NCBI GenBank assembly: GCA_963829505.1
Contig: CAWHIL010000001.1
Coordinates: 1,860,001-1,924,000, forward strand
Direction of reading: 5' to 3'
Source of the DNA: Roseiarcus sp963829505
GTDB taxonomy: Bacteria; Pseudomonadota; Alphaproteobacteria; Rhizobiales; Beijerinckiaceae
Length of the DNA: 64,000 nt
In this document: positions 26,254 through 34,920 of the stretch, one piece after another
Position numbering within the stretch: the stretch's first letter is position 1
Layout of the letters: each line of letters starts with the position of its first letter
The notes under the pieces: generated by a model
What the model saw: only the letters and a program-made list of their open reading frames with translations
What the model was told of the DNA's origin: nothing
The model's database searches: none
Position numbers and translations under genes: made by a program

Positions 26254-27825
26254 TCATTCCGCCGGCGGCCGCGTCCAGCGCAGCACCGGATTGCGCGCCG
26301 CCAGCGTCTCGTCGAGCCGGCGGCGGGGAGCAAACCGCGGCGCCGCGGAAAACCGCTGCCGGTCGCCCGCCTTCGCGGCGAACGCAAGGTCGCGCAGCGT
26401 CATGACGAAGCGGTCGAGGCCCGCCTTCAATTCCGATTCGGTCGGCTCGATCAGCATGGCGCCGTGCACGATCAGCGGGAAGTAGATCGTCATCGGGTGG
26501 AACCCTTCGTCGATCATCGCCTTGGCGAAATCGAGCGTCGTGAGGCCCGTGTCCTTCAGCCAGCGGTCGTCGAAGAGGGCTTCATGCATGCAGACGCGGT
26601 CGCCGAACGGCGCGCTCATCGCGTCGTTCAGCGACGCGCGCAGGTAATTCGCCGACAGCACCGCGTCCTCCGAGGCCTGCCTGAGGCCGTCGGCGCCGTG
26701 CGAGAGAATGAAGCTCAGCGCCCGGACGAACATCCCCATCTGGCCATGGAAAGCGGTCAGGCGGCCGAAGGACTCGCTTCCGGCCGCATGTTCGACCACG
26801 CTCAAAGCATCGCCGTCGCGCCTGACGAACGGAACCGGCGCGAAAGGCGCAAGCCGCGCCGAGAGCGCGACCGGACCCGCGCCGGGACCGCCGCCGCCAT
26901 GGGGCGTCGAAAAGGTCTTGTGCAGATTGATGTGCATCGCGTCGACGCCGAGGTCGCCGGGTTTCGTCTTGCCGACGATGGCGTTGAAATTCGCGCCGTC
27001 GCAATAGAAGTAGGCGCCCGCGTCGCGGACCGCCGCCGCGATCTCCGCGATCTGACGCTCGAAGAGGCCGCAGGTGTTGGGGTTCGTCAGCATGATCGCC
27101 GCCACGTCGGGCGCGAGCGCCGCCTTGACCGCCTCGAGCGAGACGTTGCCGTCGTCGCCGCCCGCGACCGGCCGCACGGAAAAGCCGAGGAGCGCCGCGG
27201 TCGCGGGGTTGGTGCCATGCGCCGAATCGGGCACGAGCACGACGCGCCGGATCGCGGTCTCGCCACGGCTCTCGATGGCGGCCTTGATCGCCATCATGCC
27301 GCAAAGCTCGCCGTGCGCGCCGGCTTTCGGCGACATCGCGATCGCGCTCATGCCGGTGAGGGTCATGAGAATGTCGGCCAGCGCCTCGATCGCCGCCAGC
27401 GCCCCTTGCGCGGTCGAGACGGGCTGCAGCGGATGCGTGTCGCCGAAGCCCGGCAGCCGCGCCATCTTCTCGTTGAGGCGCGGATTGTGCTTCATCGTGC
27501 AGGAGCCGAGCGGATAGAGCCCCGCGTCGATCGAATAATTGTCCCGCGACAGCCGGACATAATGGCGCACCGCCTCGGGTTCGCTGAGGCCTGGCAGATC
27601 GGGCGCGGCGGCGCGCGCGAGCGGCCCGAGGCGCGCCGCGAACGGCGCCGGCGCCTCGATGTCGACGCCGGTCGCGTCGAAGCGCCCGCTCTCGAAGATC
27701 AGCGCTTCCTCCATGTCGAGCGCCCGGGCGCCGGTGAAGGTTTGCTTCGCGGCGCCGTCAAGGGCTTCGGGACGGGTCGGGCGGCCTTGCGAATTCATCG
27801 GGCGGCGCTCGATCTCGAGGGTCAT
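26254..27825 (-). CDS. gcvPB: Glycine dehydrogenase (decarboxylating) subunit 2
   Basis: C-terminal half of the split P-protein, 523 residues, which binds PLP. The PLP lysine lies in NLHKTFSTPHGGGGPG, preceded by DGANFNAIVG; YPLGSCTMKHNPR is the conserved N-terminal block. With GcvPA it decarboxylates glycine and loads aminomethyl onto the lipoyl arm of GcvH. It overlaps gcvPA by four bases (ATGA), so the subunits are made together. Its ~45-residue C-terminal extension (QRFSAAPRFAPRRRLDETL) is usual for this type. Confidence 0.96.
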   Translation of the reverse strand: MTLEIERRPMNSQGRPTRPEALDGAAKQTFTGARALDMEEALIFESGRFDATGVDIEAPAPFAARLGPLARAAAPDLPGLSEPEAVRHYVRLSRDNYSIDAGLYPLGSCTMKHNPRLNEKMARLPGFGDTHPLQPVSTAQGALAAIEALADILMTLTGMSAIAMSPKAGAHGELCGMMAIKAAIESRGETAIRRVVLVPDSAHGTNPATAALLGFSVRPVAGGDDGNVSLEAVKAALAPDVAAIMLTNPNTCGLFERQIAEIAAAVRDAGAYFYCDGANFNAIVGKTKPGDLGVDAMHINLHKTFSTPHGGGGPGAGPVALSARLAPFAPVPFVRRDGDALSVVEHAAGSESFGRLTAFHGQMGMFVRALSFILSHGADGLRQASEDAVLSANYLRASLNDAMSAPFGDRVCMHEALFDDRWLKDTGLTTLDFAKAMIDEGFHPMTIYFPLIVHGAMLIEPTESELKAGLDRFVMTLRDLAFAAKAGDRQRFSAAPRFAPRRRLDETLAARNPVLRWTRPPAE

Positions 27826-29165
27826 CGGAGGCTCTCCGCGAGCGCGTCCGCATAGGCCTTGCGGTCGTCGTCGGTGTTGACCTCGGTGCTCGCGACGACA
27901 ATGAGATCGTCGAGCCCGGCGTCCGGTAGGAGGCGCGACACGGGCAGGCCGCCGATGACGCCCCGCTTCGCCAGCGCCTCGATGAGATCGGCGGCGTTGC
28001 GCGGCGTCCGCAGCGTGAATTCGTTGAAGAAATGCGTATTGAGAATCTCGACGCCGGGGATCGCCGACAGGCGCTCGGCCAAGTGCACGGCGCCCGCGTG
28101 ATTGACATGCGCGAGCCGCTGCAGGCCGACCCCACCGAGCAGCGTGAGATGAATCGAGAAGGCGAGCGCGCAGAGGCCCGAATTGGTGCAGATGTTGCTC
28201 GTCGCCTTCTCGCGGCGGATGTGCTGCTCGCGGGTCGAGAGCGTCAGCACGAAGCTGCGCCGACCGTCGGCGTCGACCGTCTGTCCGGCGACCCGCCCGG
28301 GCATCTGGCGGACGAATTTGAGGCGGGTGGCGAAGAGGCCGACATAGGGGCCGCCGAAGCTCAGCCCATTGCCGATCCCCTGACCCTCGCCGACCGCGAT
28401 GTCGGCGTCCATTTCGCCCGGGCTCCGAAGCGCCCCGAGGGAGACCGGATCGGTGAAGACCGCAACGAGGAGCGCGCCGCGGGCGTGGGCGGCGGCGGCG
28501 ATGGAAGCAAGATCGCGCGGATTGCCGAAAAAGTCCGGGCTCTGGACGATGACGCAGCTCGTGTCGACGTCGATGGCGGCGGCGATGTCCTCGTTCGCCC
28601 GCACGTCGGGGGGCAGACGCACGATGGCGTCGCCGGCCCAGCGCGCCACCGTCGCCGCGACGTCCCCATACTGCGGATGCAGGCCCCCCGAGAGCACCGC
28701 CTTGCCGCGCTTCGTCAGCCGGTGCGCCATCAGCATCGCCTCGGCGGTCGCGGTCGAGCCGTCGTACATCGAGGCGTTGGCGACCTCCATCCCGGTCAGC
28801 GTCGCGACCTGCGTCTGAAACTCGAAGAGGGCCTTCAGCGTCCCCTGCGAGATCTCCGGCTGATAGGGCGTGTAGCTCGTGAGGAACTCCGAGCGCTGGA
28901 TCAGATGGTCGACGGTCGCCGGAATGTGCCGCTTGTAGGCGCCGGCGCCGAGAAAGAACGGATGGGCGCCGGCGGCGAGCGAGCGCGACGCCATCGCCGA
29001 CAGAAGCCGCTCGACCGCCATCTCGCTTTTGCCGAGCGGCAGATCGAGAAGGCCCTCGATCCGCTTGTCGGCCGGAACGTCGGCGAAGAGCGCGTCGACG
29101 TCGGCGACGCCGATGCGCGCCAGCATCGTCTCGCGCTCACTGGCGTCGAGCGGCAGATAGCGCAT
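27822..29165 (-). CDS. gcvPA: Glycine dehydrogenase (decarboxylating) subunit 1
   Basis: N-terminal half of the split P-protein, 447 residues. Typical features are FLGAGAYKRHIPATVDHLIQ, SYTPYQPEISQGTLKALFEF, and the late block TLSTREQHIRREKATSNICT. It forms an alpha2-beta2 enzyme with GcvPB. It starts 5 bases from the gcvH stop in the order gcvT-gcvH-gcvPA-gcvPB. Split P-proteins occur in only part of the alphaproteobacteria, many of which use a single fused GcvP. Confidence 0.96.
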   Translation of the reverse strand: MRYLPLDASERETMLARIGVADVDALFADVPADKRIEGLLDLPLGKSEMAVERLLSAMASRSLAAGAHPFFLGAGAYKRHIPATVDHLIQRSEFLTSYTPYQPEISQGTLKALFEFQTQVATLTGMEVANASMYDGSTATAEAMLMAHRLTKRGKAVLSGGLHPQYGDVAATVARWAGDAIVRLPPDVRANEDIAAAIDVDTSCVIVQSPDFFGNPRDLASIAAAAHARGALLVAVFTDPVSLGALRSPGEMDADIAVGEGQGIGNGLSFGGPYVGLFATRLKFVRQMPGRVAGQTVDADGRRSFVLTLSTREQHIRREKATSNICTNSGLCALAFSIHLTLLGGVGLQRLAHVNHAGAVHLAERLSAIPGVEILNTHFFNEFTLRTPRNAADLIEALAKRGVIGGLPVSRLLPDAGLDDLIVVASTEVNTDDDRKAYADALAESLR

Positions 29166-29170
29166 GGGCG

Positions 29171-29548
29171 TCAGCTTTCGGTTGCGAGGAAGGCGGCGTA
29201 GGCGGCCTCGTCCATGAGCGCGTCCGCTTCGCTCGGGTTCGCGATTTTGATGCGGAAGAGCCAGCCGCGCCCGAGCGCGTCCTCGTTGATCACGCCCGGC
29301 GTGTTCTCCACCGCCGCATTGACGGCGACGACCTCGCCCGAGAGCGGCGCGAACACATCGCTCGCCGCCTTGACGCTTTCGACCACCGCCGCCGGCTCGC
29401 CGGCTTTCAGCGTCTTTCCGACGGCGGGGACCTCGGCGAAGACGACGTCGCCAAGCTGCCCTTGGGCATGGTCGCTGATGCCGACGACGGCCTCGCCGCC
29501 TTCGATGCGGACGTATTCGTGATCCTTGGTGTAGCGGATGTCAGCCAT
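29171..29548 (-). CDS. gcvH: Glycine cleavage system H protein
   Basis: Lipoyl carrier protein of 125 residues that shuttles the aminomethyl group between P-, T- and L-proteins. The lipoylated lysine is K60 in AAVVESVKAASDVFAP, and the start (DIRYTKDHEYVRIEG) is typical. It sits between gcvT and gcvPA with short spacers (21 and 5 bases), inside the riboswitch-controlled operon. The L-protein (dihydrolipoyl dehydrogenase) is not in this operon and is presumably shared with other complexes. Confidence 0.97.
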   Translation of the reverse strand: MADIRYTKDHEYVRIEGGEAVVGISDHAQGQLGDVVFAEVPAVGKTLKAGEPAAVVESVKAASDVFAPLSGEVVAVNAAVENTPGVINEDALGRGWLFRIKIANPSEADALMDEAAYAAFLATES

Positions 29549-29569
29549 GCGACGGTCCTTTGGGCTGGC

Positions 29570-30697
29570 TCAACGGTGATAGGCGTGCGGATGGAAGGGC
29601 AGGGGAACGATGCGCGCCGGCAGCGCCTTGCCGCGCACGACGAGCCCGACGGGAGCGCCGGCGGCGGCGTCGGCGCGGGTCACAAAGCCCATCGCGACCG
29701 GACCGCCGAGGCTCGGACCGAAGCCGCCAGAAGTGACGATCCCGATGGCCGCGCCGCTCGCCGACACGATCTCGGCCCCGTCGCGCGCCGGCGCGCGGCC
29801 GTCCGGCCTTAAACCCACCCGGACGCGGGCGGGGCCGTCGGCGAGGTTTTTCAGGATGCGCTGGGCGCCCGGAAAGCCGCCCCCGGCGCGCCGCCGCTTC
29901 TGGATCGACCAGACGAGGCCCGCCTCCACCGGATCGATCGTCTCGTCGAGTTCGTGGCCGTAGAGGCAGAGCCCGGCCTCGAGCCGGAGCGAATCGCGCG
30001 CCCCGAGGCCGATCGGCAGGACTTCGGGCAGGGCGAGCAGACGGCGGGCGAAGGCTTCCGCGTCCGCCGCGGCGAGGGAGATTTCGTAGCCGTCCTCGCC
30101 GGTGTAGCCTGAGCGGGAGACGAAGGTTGCGAACCCGCCGATGCGGGCGGGCCCGGCGCTCATGAACGCCATCGCCGGCAGGCCCTCGCCGGGCGCAATG
30201 CGATCGAGCGTCGTCGCGGCGAGCGGACCTTGCAGGGCGATCAGCGCGGCGCCGTCGAGGACCTCCATGCGCAAGTCCCGCGGCAGCCGCGCCGCGACGA
30301 ACGGGTAGTCGACCGCCTTGCGCCCGGCGTTGACCACCAGCCGCAGCGCCCCGTCGGCGCCGGGAGGGCGCGTCACCATGAGGTCGTCGATCACGCCGCC
30401 GTCGTCGTTGAGAAACTGGGTGTAGCGCTGGCGTCCCGGCGCGAGGCCGAGGATGTCGGCCGGGCAGAGCGTCTCGAGAAACGCCGCGACCGTCGCGTGA
30501 TCCGGCCCCTCGATCAGCGCCTGGCCCATGTGCGAGACGTCGAAGAGGCCGGCAGACGCGCGCGTGTGCAGGTGCTCGGCGAGAACGCCGGACGGGTACT
30601 GGATCGGCATGTCGTAGCCGGCGAACGGCCCCATGCGCGCGCCGAGTTCGACGTGCAGGCCATGGAGGGGCGTCTCAAGGAGGCCGTGGTCGCTCAT
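29570..30697 (-). CDS. gcvT: Aminomethyltransferase (glycine cleavage T protein)
   Basis: Tetrahydrofolate-dependent T-protein, 375 residues, first gene of the operon. It moves the aminomethyl carbon to tetrahydrofolate, giving methylene-THF and ammonia. Visible features are GPFAGYDMPIQYP, AGLFDVSHMGQ, SRSGYTGEDGYEI and GLGARDSLRLEAGLCLYGHEL, with the catalytic Asp in the last. The ATG at 30697 (MSDHGLLETPLHGLHVELGA) is chosen because upstream in-frame sequence runs into the riboswitch. Confidence 0.96.
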   Translation of the reverse strand: MSDHGLLETPLHGLHVELGARMGPFAGYDMPIQYPSGVLAEHLHTRASAGLFDVSHMGQALIEGPDHATVAAFLETLCPADILGLAPGRQRYTQFLNDDGGVIDDLMVTRPPGADGALRLVVNAGRKAVDYPFVAARLPRDLRMEVLDGAALIALQGPLAATTLDRIAPGEGLPAMAFMSAGPARIGGFATFVSRSGYTGEDGYEISLAAADAEAFARRLLALPEVLPIGLGARDSLRLEAGLCLYGHELDETIDPVEAGLVWSIQKRRRAGGGFPGAQRILKNLADGPARVRVGLRPDGRAPARDGAEIVSASGAAIGIVTSGGFGPSLGGPVAMGFVTRADAAAGAPVGLVVRGKALPARIVPLPFHPHAYHR

Positions 30698-30767
30698 GAG
30701 AATCACCGATCGAGGCGCGAGCGCGCCGAGAAGCCGCGACCGCCTCGCGACGGTCGTTTCCAAACGG

Positions 30768-30982
30768 CGCCCCCTCTGTCGCACGACCTGAGAGATTTCC
30801 CGCCTGTCAGGCGGCTACCCCCGTCGGTGGACGCGGAACCTTAAACGGTCCGCGTCGCTTTCCAGAGCGTCATCGCTTCTGCGGTCCTGCGGGCCTGAGC
30901 GTTTCCGGGGCGGTTGCGCCTTCGGCGCCGACGGCTTTTCAAAGGCCGCCGGAACTCTTCCGCGAAGCGTCTTCGACTGACA
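30768..30982 (-). promoter_or_regulatory. Tandem glycine riboswitch in the gcvT leader
   Basis: Read on the minus strand, two glycine-aptamer cores follow each other. The first has GTCGGCGCCGAAGGCGCAA and later ACGCTCAGGCCCGCAGGACC. The second has TCCACCGACGGGGGTAGCC and ends with TCTCTCAGGTCGTGCGACAG followed by AGGGGG. These match the conserved CCGAAGGGGCAA-like and CTCAGG...ACAGRGGG blocks of the glycine riboswitch. The pair ends about 70 bases before gcvT. Glycine binding usually turns these operons on. Confidence 0.88.
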
Positions 30983-30988
30983 AGCCCG

Positions 30989-31017
30989 AGCTAGCCCGAC
31001 GCCCGCGTCCTTGTCAA
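30989..31017 (-). promoter_or_regulatory. Housekeeping promoter of the gcv operon
   Basis: On the minus strand TTGACA (31012-31017) is followed by a 17-base spacer and CTAGCT (30989-30994). The -35 is perfect, and the -10 fits the looser alphaproteobacterial CTATAT-like consensus in four of six positions. The predicted start would fall near 30982, exactly where the first glycine aptamer begins, which supports both calls. Confidence 0.65.
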
Positions 31018-31054
31018 CGGAGCAAAGGGCGACGCATCCCCAAGGCGCGCGCCC

Positions 31055-31726
31055 TCAGCCCGCGGTCTTTCGCCTGCGGGCTTTCGGCTTGCCGGCGTCC
31101 CCGGCGCCGGCGCCCTCGAAGCCGACGGTGATCGAGTAGATGTTGGTGAGCTGGAGCGTCGGCATCGGCACGACGACCGGCTCGGCGACGACGCGGAACT
31201 GACCCGTGCTCATGGCGTCCGCCGTCGCCTGGACGGTGTAGGTCCGGGACGAGATCGGCTTGTGGGTGACGTCGTCGTTCACAATGATGCGCAGCGGGAC
31301 AGAGAAGGTTCCGGGCGCTCCGGCCTGTCCGATGACGAGGTTGCCCGTGACGCCGATCTTGATCGAGGCCTGTCCCGGTCCGGCCGGATCGCACTCCCGC
31401 GCGGTGTCGGCGATGTTGAACTGGTAACGCACCGAAGCGCTGTCGGCCCCGCCGACCCGATAGGCCGAGCCGCCCTCCGCGATCGTCACGTCCGGGCAAT
31501 TGATGTCGATCGAGGCGACGGCCTGGACGATCGGCTTCTCTTCCGGGCTTCTTGGCAGCTGGCCGACCTGATTGCGCACCTCGCCCTCGTTCGAGACGGG
31601 ATTGCCCTTGTAGACGAAGCCGCTGAGCGTATCGCCGACGGAGCTGCACCCGGCGGTGAGGCCGAGCGCCGCGAGGGCGACGAGGATGCGGGAACGGGGG
31701 ATGCGGCGATCGGGGAGCATGGACAT
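31055..31726 (-). CDS. Putative lipoprotein of unknown function
   Basis: About 223 residues. A basic N-terminus (PDRRIPRSR) and hydrophobic stretch end in a lipobox LTAGC, so the mature protein should be lipid-anchored in the envelope. The rest is largely beta-like (VASIDINCPDVTIAEGGSAY, ASIKIGVTGNLVIGQ, SRTYTVQATADAM) and ends in a basic tail (KPKARRRKTAG). I recall similar uncharacterised lipoproteins in Rhizobiales but cannot name a family. It lies next to ialB in the same orientation (spacing about 30 bases), so the two are probably one envelope operon. Confidence 0.7.
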   Translation of the reverse strand: MSMLPDRRIPRSRILVALAALGLTAGCSSVGDTLSGFVYKGNPVSNEGEVRNQVGQLPRSPEEKPIVQAVASIDINCPDVTIAEGGSAYRVGGADSASVRYQFNIADTARECDPAGPGQASIKIGVTGNLVIGQAGAPGTFSVPLRIIVNDDVTHKPISSRTYTVQATADAMSTGQFRVVAEPVVVPMPTLQLTNIYSITVGFEGAGAGDAGKPKARRRKTAG

Positions 31727-31756
31727 CAGGCGCCGCCACATACGGCGCCGCGGCCA

Positions 31757-32278
31757 TCATGGCAATTGTTCGTACGCCTCCTTGAAGCCGACGAGGGGCG
31801 CCGGGACGCCGACGCCCTGCTCGGGGGTCTGGAAAAGCCCGAGCGTCGCCGTCTTCCCGGTCTTGAGCTTTTCAAGCAGTTTGTCGTCGAGGGCGAGCTG
31901 GGCGATGCAGCCGTTCGCCAGGCATTGCAGGAAGTTGAGCCGGGTGACGTCCTCGTTGTCGATCTTGAGGCTCACCCCCGCCGGCAGGAGCACGCCGAGG
32001 GGGGCGACGACGCGCATCAGGCGCGCCTTGCGGTCGGCGCTGTTGAGAACGATGATCACGAGCGTCAGGTTCGGCCGTTCCTGGTCGAAGACGCTGAGCA
32101 CGATGGCGCATTGCTCGGAGGAGGCGCCGGCCGGGGTCTCGCAGCGCGTCTCCCAGTCCCCGTGCCGCGACCGGACGACGCCCTGCTGGGCGCTTGCCTC
32201 CGTCGCCAGAAGCGCGGCGATGGAAAGCGCGGCGAAGGCCATGCGGCGGACGAGACGGAGCGGTCCGGATGCGTGCAT
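31757..32278 (-). CDS. Invasion-associated locus B (IalB) family protein
   Basis: Periplasmic protein of 173 residues with a signal peptide (MAFAALSIAALLATEASAQ). The IalB-type domain starts at VVRSRHGDWETRCETPAG and contains a pair of cysteines in LQCLANGC. The family is widespread in alphaproteobacteria. It was named for a Bartonella invasion factor, but most members are in free-living species and have no known activity. It precedes the lipoprotein gene at 31055. Confidence 0.85.
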   Translation of the reverse strand: MHASGPLRLVRRMAFAALSIAALLATEASAQQGVVRSRHGDWETRCETPAGASSEQCAIVLSVFDQERPNLTLVIIVLNSADRKARLMRVVAPLGVLLPAGVSLKIDNEDVTRLNFLQCLANGCIAQLALDDKLLEKLKTGKTATLGLFQTPEQGVGVPAPLVGFKEAYEQLP

Positions 32279-32407
32279 CGACGCTGACGTTTCCTTGAAG
32301 GGTGACGAGGAGCGAGGGGCCTATCAGGCGGGCGTCGCGGCGCCAAGGCCGCGAAAGGCGCCGAAGGCGGCCGAAGCGGCGAGCGAGACTTGGACCTCAG
32401 GCAGAAA

Positions 32408-32482
32408 TGGTGGGCGCTAGAGGGATTGAACCTCTGACCCCTACCATGTCAAGGTAGTGCTCTACCGCTGAGCTAAGCGCCC
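32408..32482 (-). tRNA. tRNA-Val (anticodon GAC)
   Basis: On the minus strand the acceptor GGGCGCT pairs with AGCGCCC at the 3' end, followed by A and an encoded CCA. The D-arm is TAGCTCAGCGGTAGAGC. The anticodon stem CTACC/GGTAG encloses TTGACAT, giving anticodon GAC. The T-arm is AGAGG-TTCAATC-CCTCT. All standard stems are perfect. Confidence 0.96.
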
Positions 32483-32553
32483 GTCATCGAGGGTCCCTGT
32501 CGGGATCCTTCGTCGGAAGGCGTGGGCTATAGACGCTCCCGGGGCGGCGCGCA

Positions 32554-33090
32554 ATGGACTTTTCGATGGCCGACCGGGACGGCAAGGCGCTCGCGCCGAT
32601 AAGCGTCCGTCCCGCTGAGGCGCATGACCTCGCCGCGATCATGGCGATCGAGCGGACCGAGGGTTTCGAGGCCTTCGTCGGCCGGTCGGACGAGGCCGAG
32701 CATCGCGCCATGCTGGCGACGCCGGGCTTCGCCTATCGCCTCGGCTTCGACGCGCGCGGCGAGCCGGTCGCCTTCGCCATCCTGACGGGCGTCGGCGACC
32801 GCCACGACAATCTTTACCTCAAGCAAATCGCCGCCGCGCCGCCCGGCCAGGGCCTCGGAACCGCGCTCCTCGCCGGCCTGCTCGACGAGGCTTTCGGGAG
32901 CCTCGGCGCGTGGCGGTTCTGGCTCGACTGTTTCGCCGGCAACGCCCGCGCCCAGCGGTCATACGAGAAGCTCGGCTTCCGCCGCGACGGCGTGCTGCGC
33001 GAGGCCTATCGTCTGCCCGACGGGACGCGCCGCGACCTCGTCCTGATGGCGCTCCTGAAGCCCGAGTGGACGGCGCGGCGGGGCGCCTGA
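32554..33090 (+). CDS. GNAT-family N-acetyltransferase
   Basis: Acetyl-CoA-dependent acetyltransferase of 178 residues. The start ISVRPAEAHDLAAIMAIER is the typical strand 1/helix 1. The acetyl-CoA loop is KQIAAAPPGQGLGTALLAGL, matching Q/R-x-x-G-x-G/A, and the C-terminal NARAQRSYEKLGFRRDGVLR is usual for RimJ/RimL-like enzymes. The substrate is unknown. It is divergent from tRNA-Val and has no operon partner. Confidence 0.88.
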   Translation: MDFSMADRDGKALAPISVRPAEAHDLAAIMAIERTEGFEAFVGRSDEAEHRAMLATPGFAYRLGFDARGEPVAFAILTGVGDRHDNLYLKQIAAAPPGQGLGTALLAGLLDEAFGSLGAWRFWLDCFAGNARAQRSYEKLGFRRDGVLREAYRLPDGTRRDLVLMALLKPEWTARRGA

Positions 33091-33118
33091 ACCGGACGCG
33101 CGCGGGACATTCCACTCT

Positions 33119-33230
33119 CCTCGTCCTGAGGTGCGGCGCCGCAAGGCGACGCGTCTCGAAGGACGTTCGGCAGAGCGCTCCTGGCGACGTCCTTCGAGAC
33201 GGCCGCTTCGGCGGCCTCCTCAGGACAAGG
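33119..33230. repeat. Palindromic repeat, TCGTCCTGAGG family
   Basis: Imperfect inverted repeat of about 112 bases. CCTCGTCCTGAGG...GCGTCTCGAAGGACGT on the left is answered by ACGTCCTTCGAGACGG...CCTCCTCAGGACAAGG on the right. A second copy lies at 46570-46674 with the same arms but a different middle. Repeats of this look are scattered through many Rhizobiales genomes. It separates the acetyltransferase gene from the convergent permease gene. Confidence 0.75.
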
Positions 33231-33283
33231 GCGGTGGAACGTTCGGGGCGCACTCTCTCCCCGCCCGCCCGCAGAACGCGCTT

Positions 33284-34885
33284 CTACTCCGCCGGCTGGG
33301 TCGTCAGGCCCCCGTGCTCATGCTCCGGATGCGGCTCGGCCGGCGCGACATGCGCATAGCGGTCGAAGCCGAACAGCATCGCCGCCACGCCGAGATAGCT
33401 CAGCGCCACGACCGGCGACTGGCCGACGCCGATCTCCTCGCCGTGGATGAAGCCGAAGAAAGTCAGCACCGCGCCGGCGAGTGCGAAGGCCGCCGCCATT
33501 TCGAGCCGCCGGTCGATGATGAAGACGGTGATCGCGCCGAGGATGATGCCGGCGAGCGTCGCGCCGCCGCCGAGTGTGCCCAGGCCATTGTAGAGGATGC
33601 CGACGGCGCCGAGCTTGGCCATGCCGACGGTCGCCGCGTTGGTTCCAGCGGCCCCGAGCGCCCCGTCGATCATCGTCTTTCCCCAGGCGGCGATCTGCGG
33701 GATCATCGCCAGAATGATCGCGGGCGCATGCGACTTCGGCGATTCCTGGAACGCCTGCGAGCCGATCAGCATGCCGATGTAGAGCAGGATCGGAAGGATC
33801 GCGACGACCGGGATGAGGCTCGAGGCGAGCGCCACGATGCCGAGCCAGGTGAGAACGAGCACCATCACGCCGGTCGCCGCCGAATAGCCGATCCGCCCGC
33901 CCATCGCCTTCCAGCCCGGATGGCCGATGTAGACCGCGTTGATGAACGGATTGCCGAGCAGGCAGCCGATCAGGCTGATGACGCCGTCGGCGCTGAGCAC
34001 CTGCGTCGTCGGGAACGAATCGCCCGCCGCCGCCGCGCTTTCGACATTGTCCATCGCCTCGACGAGATCGTAGATGCCGAACGGGATCGCCGTGACGAGG
34101 ATGATTCCGAGATAGCGGAAGCCGTGGAACACATGGTCGACCGCGGGGACCGGAAACGAGAAGCCGAAATGCGACACGGCGTCGCCGATCTGCGCGACGC
34201 TCAAGCCCCCGTAATTGAGGCCGAACAGGTTCGAGCCCCAGGCGATGGCCGTGCCGACCGCGATCGCGAGCAGGCCGCCCGGAACGCCGCCGTAATAGCG
34301 CACCCCGCCGAACCAGTTCGACAGGATGATTGCGAGGCAGACGAGGCCGATCAGCGGCGTCTCGAAGATCTGCAGGCCCGGCCGCATCGAGATGAAGGTG
34401 ATCGAGATGCCCGCGAGCGACCCGAGGAGCGCGGCGCGCGGCGTGATCTTGCGGATGACGGGGGCGATGAAGCCGCCGGCCATCAGCACGAAACTCTGCA
34501 CGAAGACCCAGGTGAGGCCCGCCTCCCACGCCTGAACGGGATCGTTGGTCTTGGCCAGAATGGGCAGCATGACGACGAATGTGACGACGAACATGTGCGG
34601 CACGCTGATGCCCGAAGGCAGCGCGCAGACGTCGTTGCGGCCGGTCCGCTGCGCGAGCCGGTAGCCGAGCCAGGCGTAATAGACCGTGCTCAGGAAGAGC
34701 ATCAGGCCGAGCGCCGGAAGGATGCGGCCGAAGACGAGCGCGTCGGGCATCTTCAGGACGAAGCGCAGAAGCCCGGTCAGCACGAGCACGTTGACCAGAA
34801 TGTTGGTGCCGAAGCCGAAGAAGGCGTTCCAGTCGCCCGGAACCCACCAGCGCTCCTCGGGTTTCGATGTCGCCGCCATGCTCAT
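33284..34885 (-). CDS. NCS2-like (AzgA-type) permease
   Basis: Integral membrane protein of 533 residues with about 12 to 14 hydrophobic segments, resembling the NCS2/AzgA purine-uracil transporters. Conserved-looking parts are NDVCALPSGISVPHMFVVTF, FGIYDLVEAMDNVESAAAAG with the acidic residue of the substrate site, and GNPFINAVYIGHPGWKAMGG. It ends in a His/Glu-rich tail (PHPEHEHGG) that could bind metal. It lies 35 bases downstream of a biuret-type hydrolase on the same strand, so it probably imports that enzyme's nitrogen-rich substrate. Confidence 0.8.
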   Translation of the reverse strand: MSMAATSKPEERWWVPGDWNAFFGFGTNILVNVLVLTGLLRFVLKMPDALVFGRILPALGLMLFLSTVYYAWLGYRLAQRTGRNDVCALPSGISVPHMFVVTFVVMLPILAKTNDPVQAWEAGLTWVFVQSFVLMAGGFIAPVIRKITPRAALLGSLAGISITFISMRPGLQIFETPLIGLVCLAIILSNWFGGVRYYGGVPGGLLAIAVGTAIAWGSNLFGLNYGGLSVAQIGDAVSHFGFSFPVPAVDHVFHGFRYLGIILVTAIPFGIYDLVEAMDNVESAAAAGDSFPTTQVLSADGVISLIGCLLGNPFINAVYIGHPGWKAMGGRIGYSAATGVMVLVLTWLGIVALASSLIPVVAILPILLYIGMLIGSQAFQESPKSHAPAIILAMIPQIAAWGKTMIDGALGAAGTNAATVGMAKLGAVGILYNGLGTLGGGATLAGIILGAITVFIIDRRLEMAAAFALAGAVLTFFGFIHGEEIGVGQSPVVALSYLGVAAMLFGFDRYAHVAPAEPHPEHEHGGLTTQPAE

Positions 34886-34920
34886 CGCGCCGCTCCTTTC
34901 GCTGCTTCAAACGGGAATCG

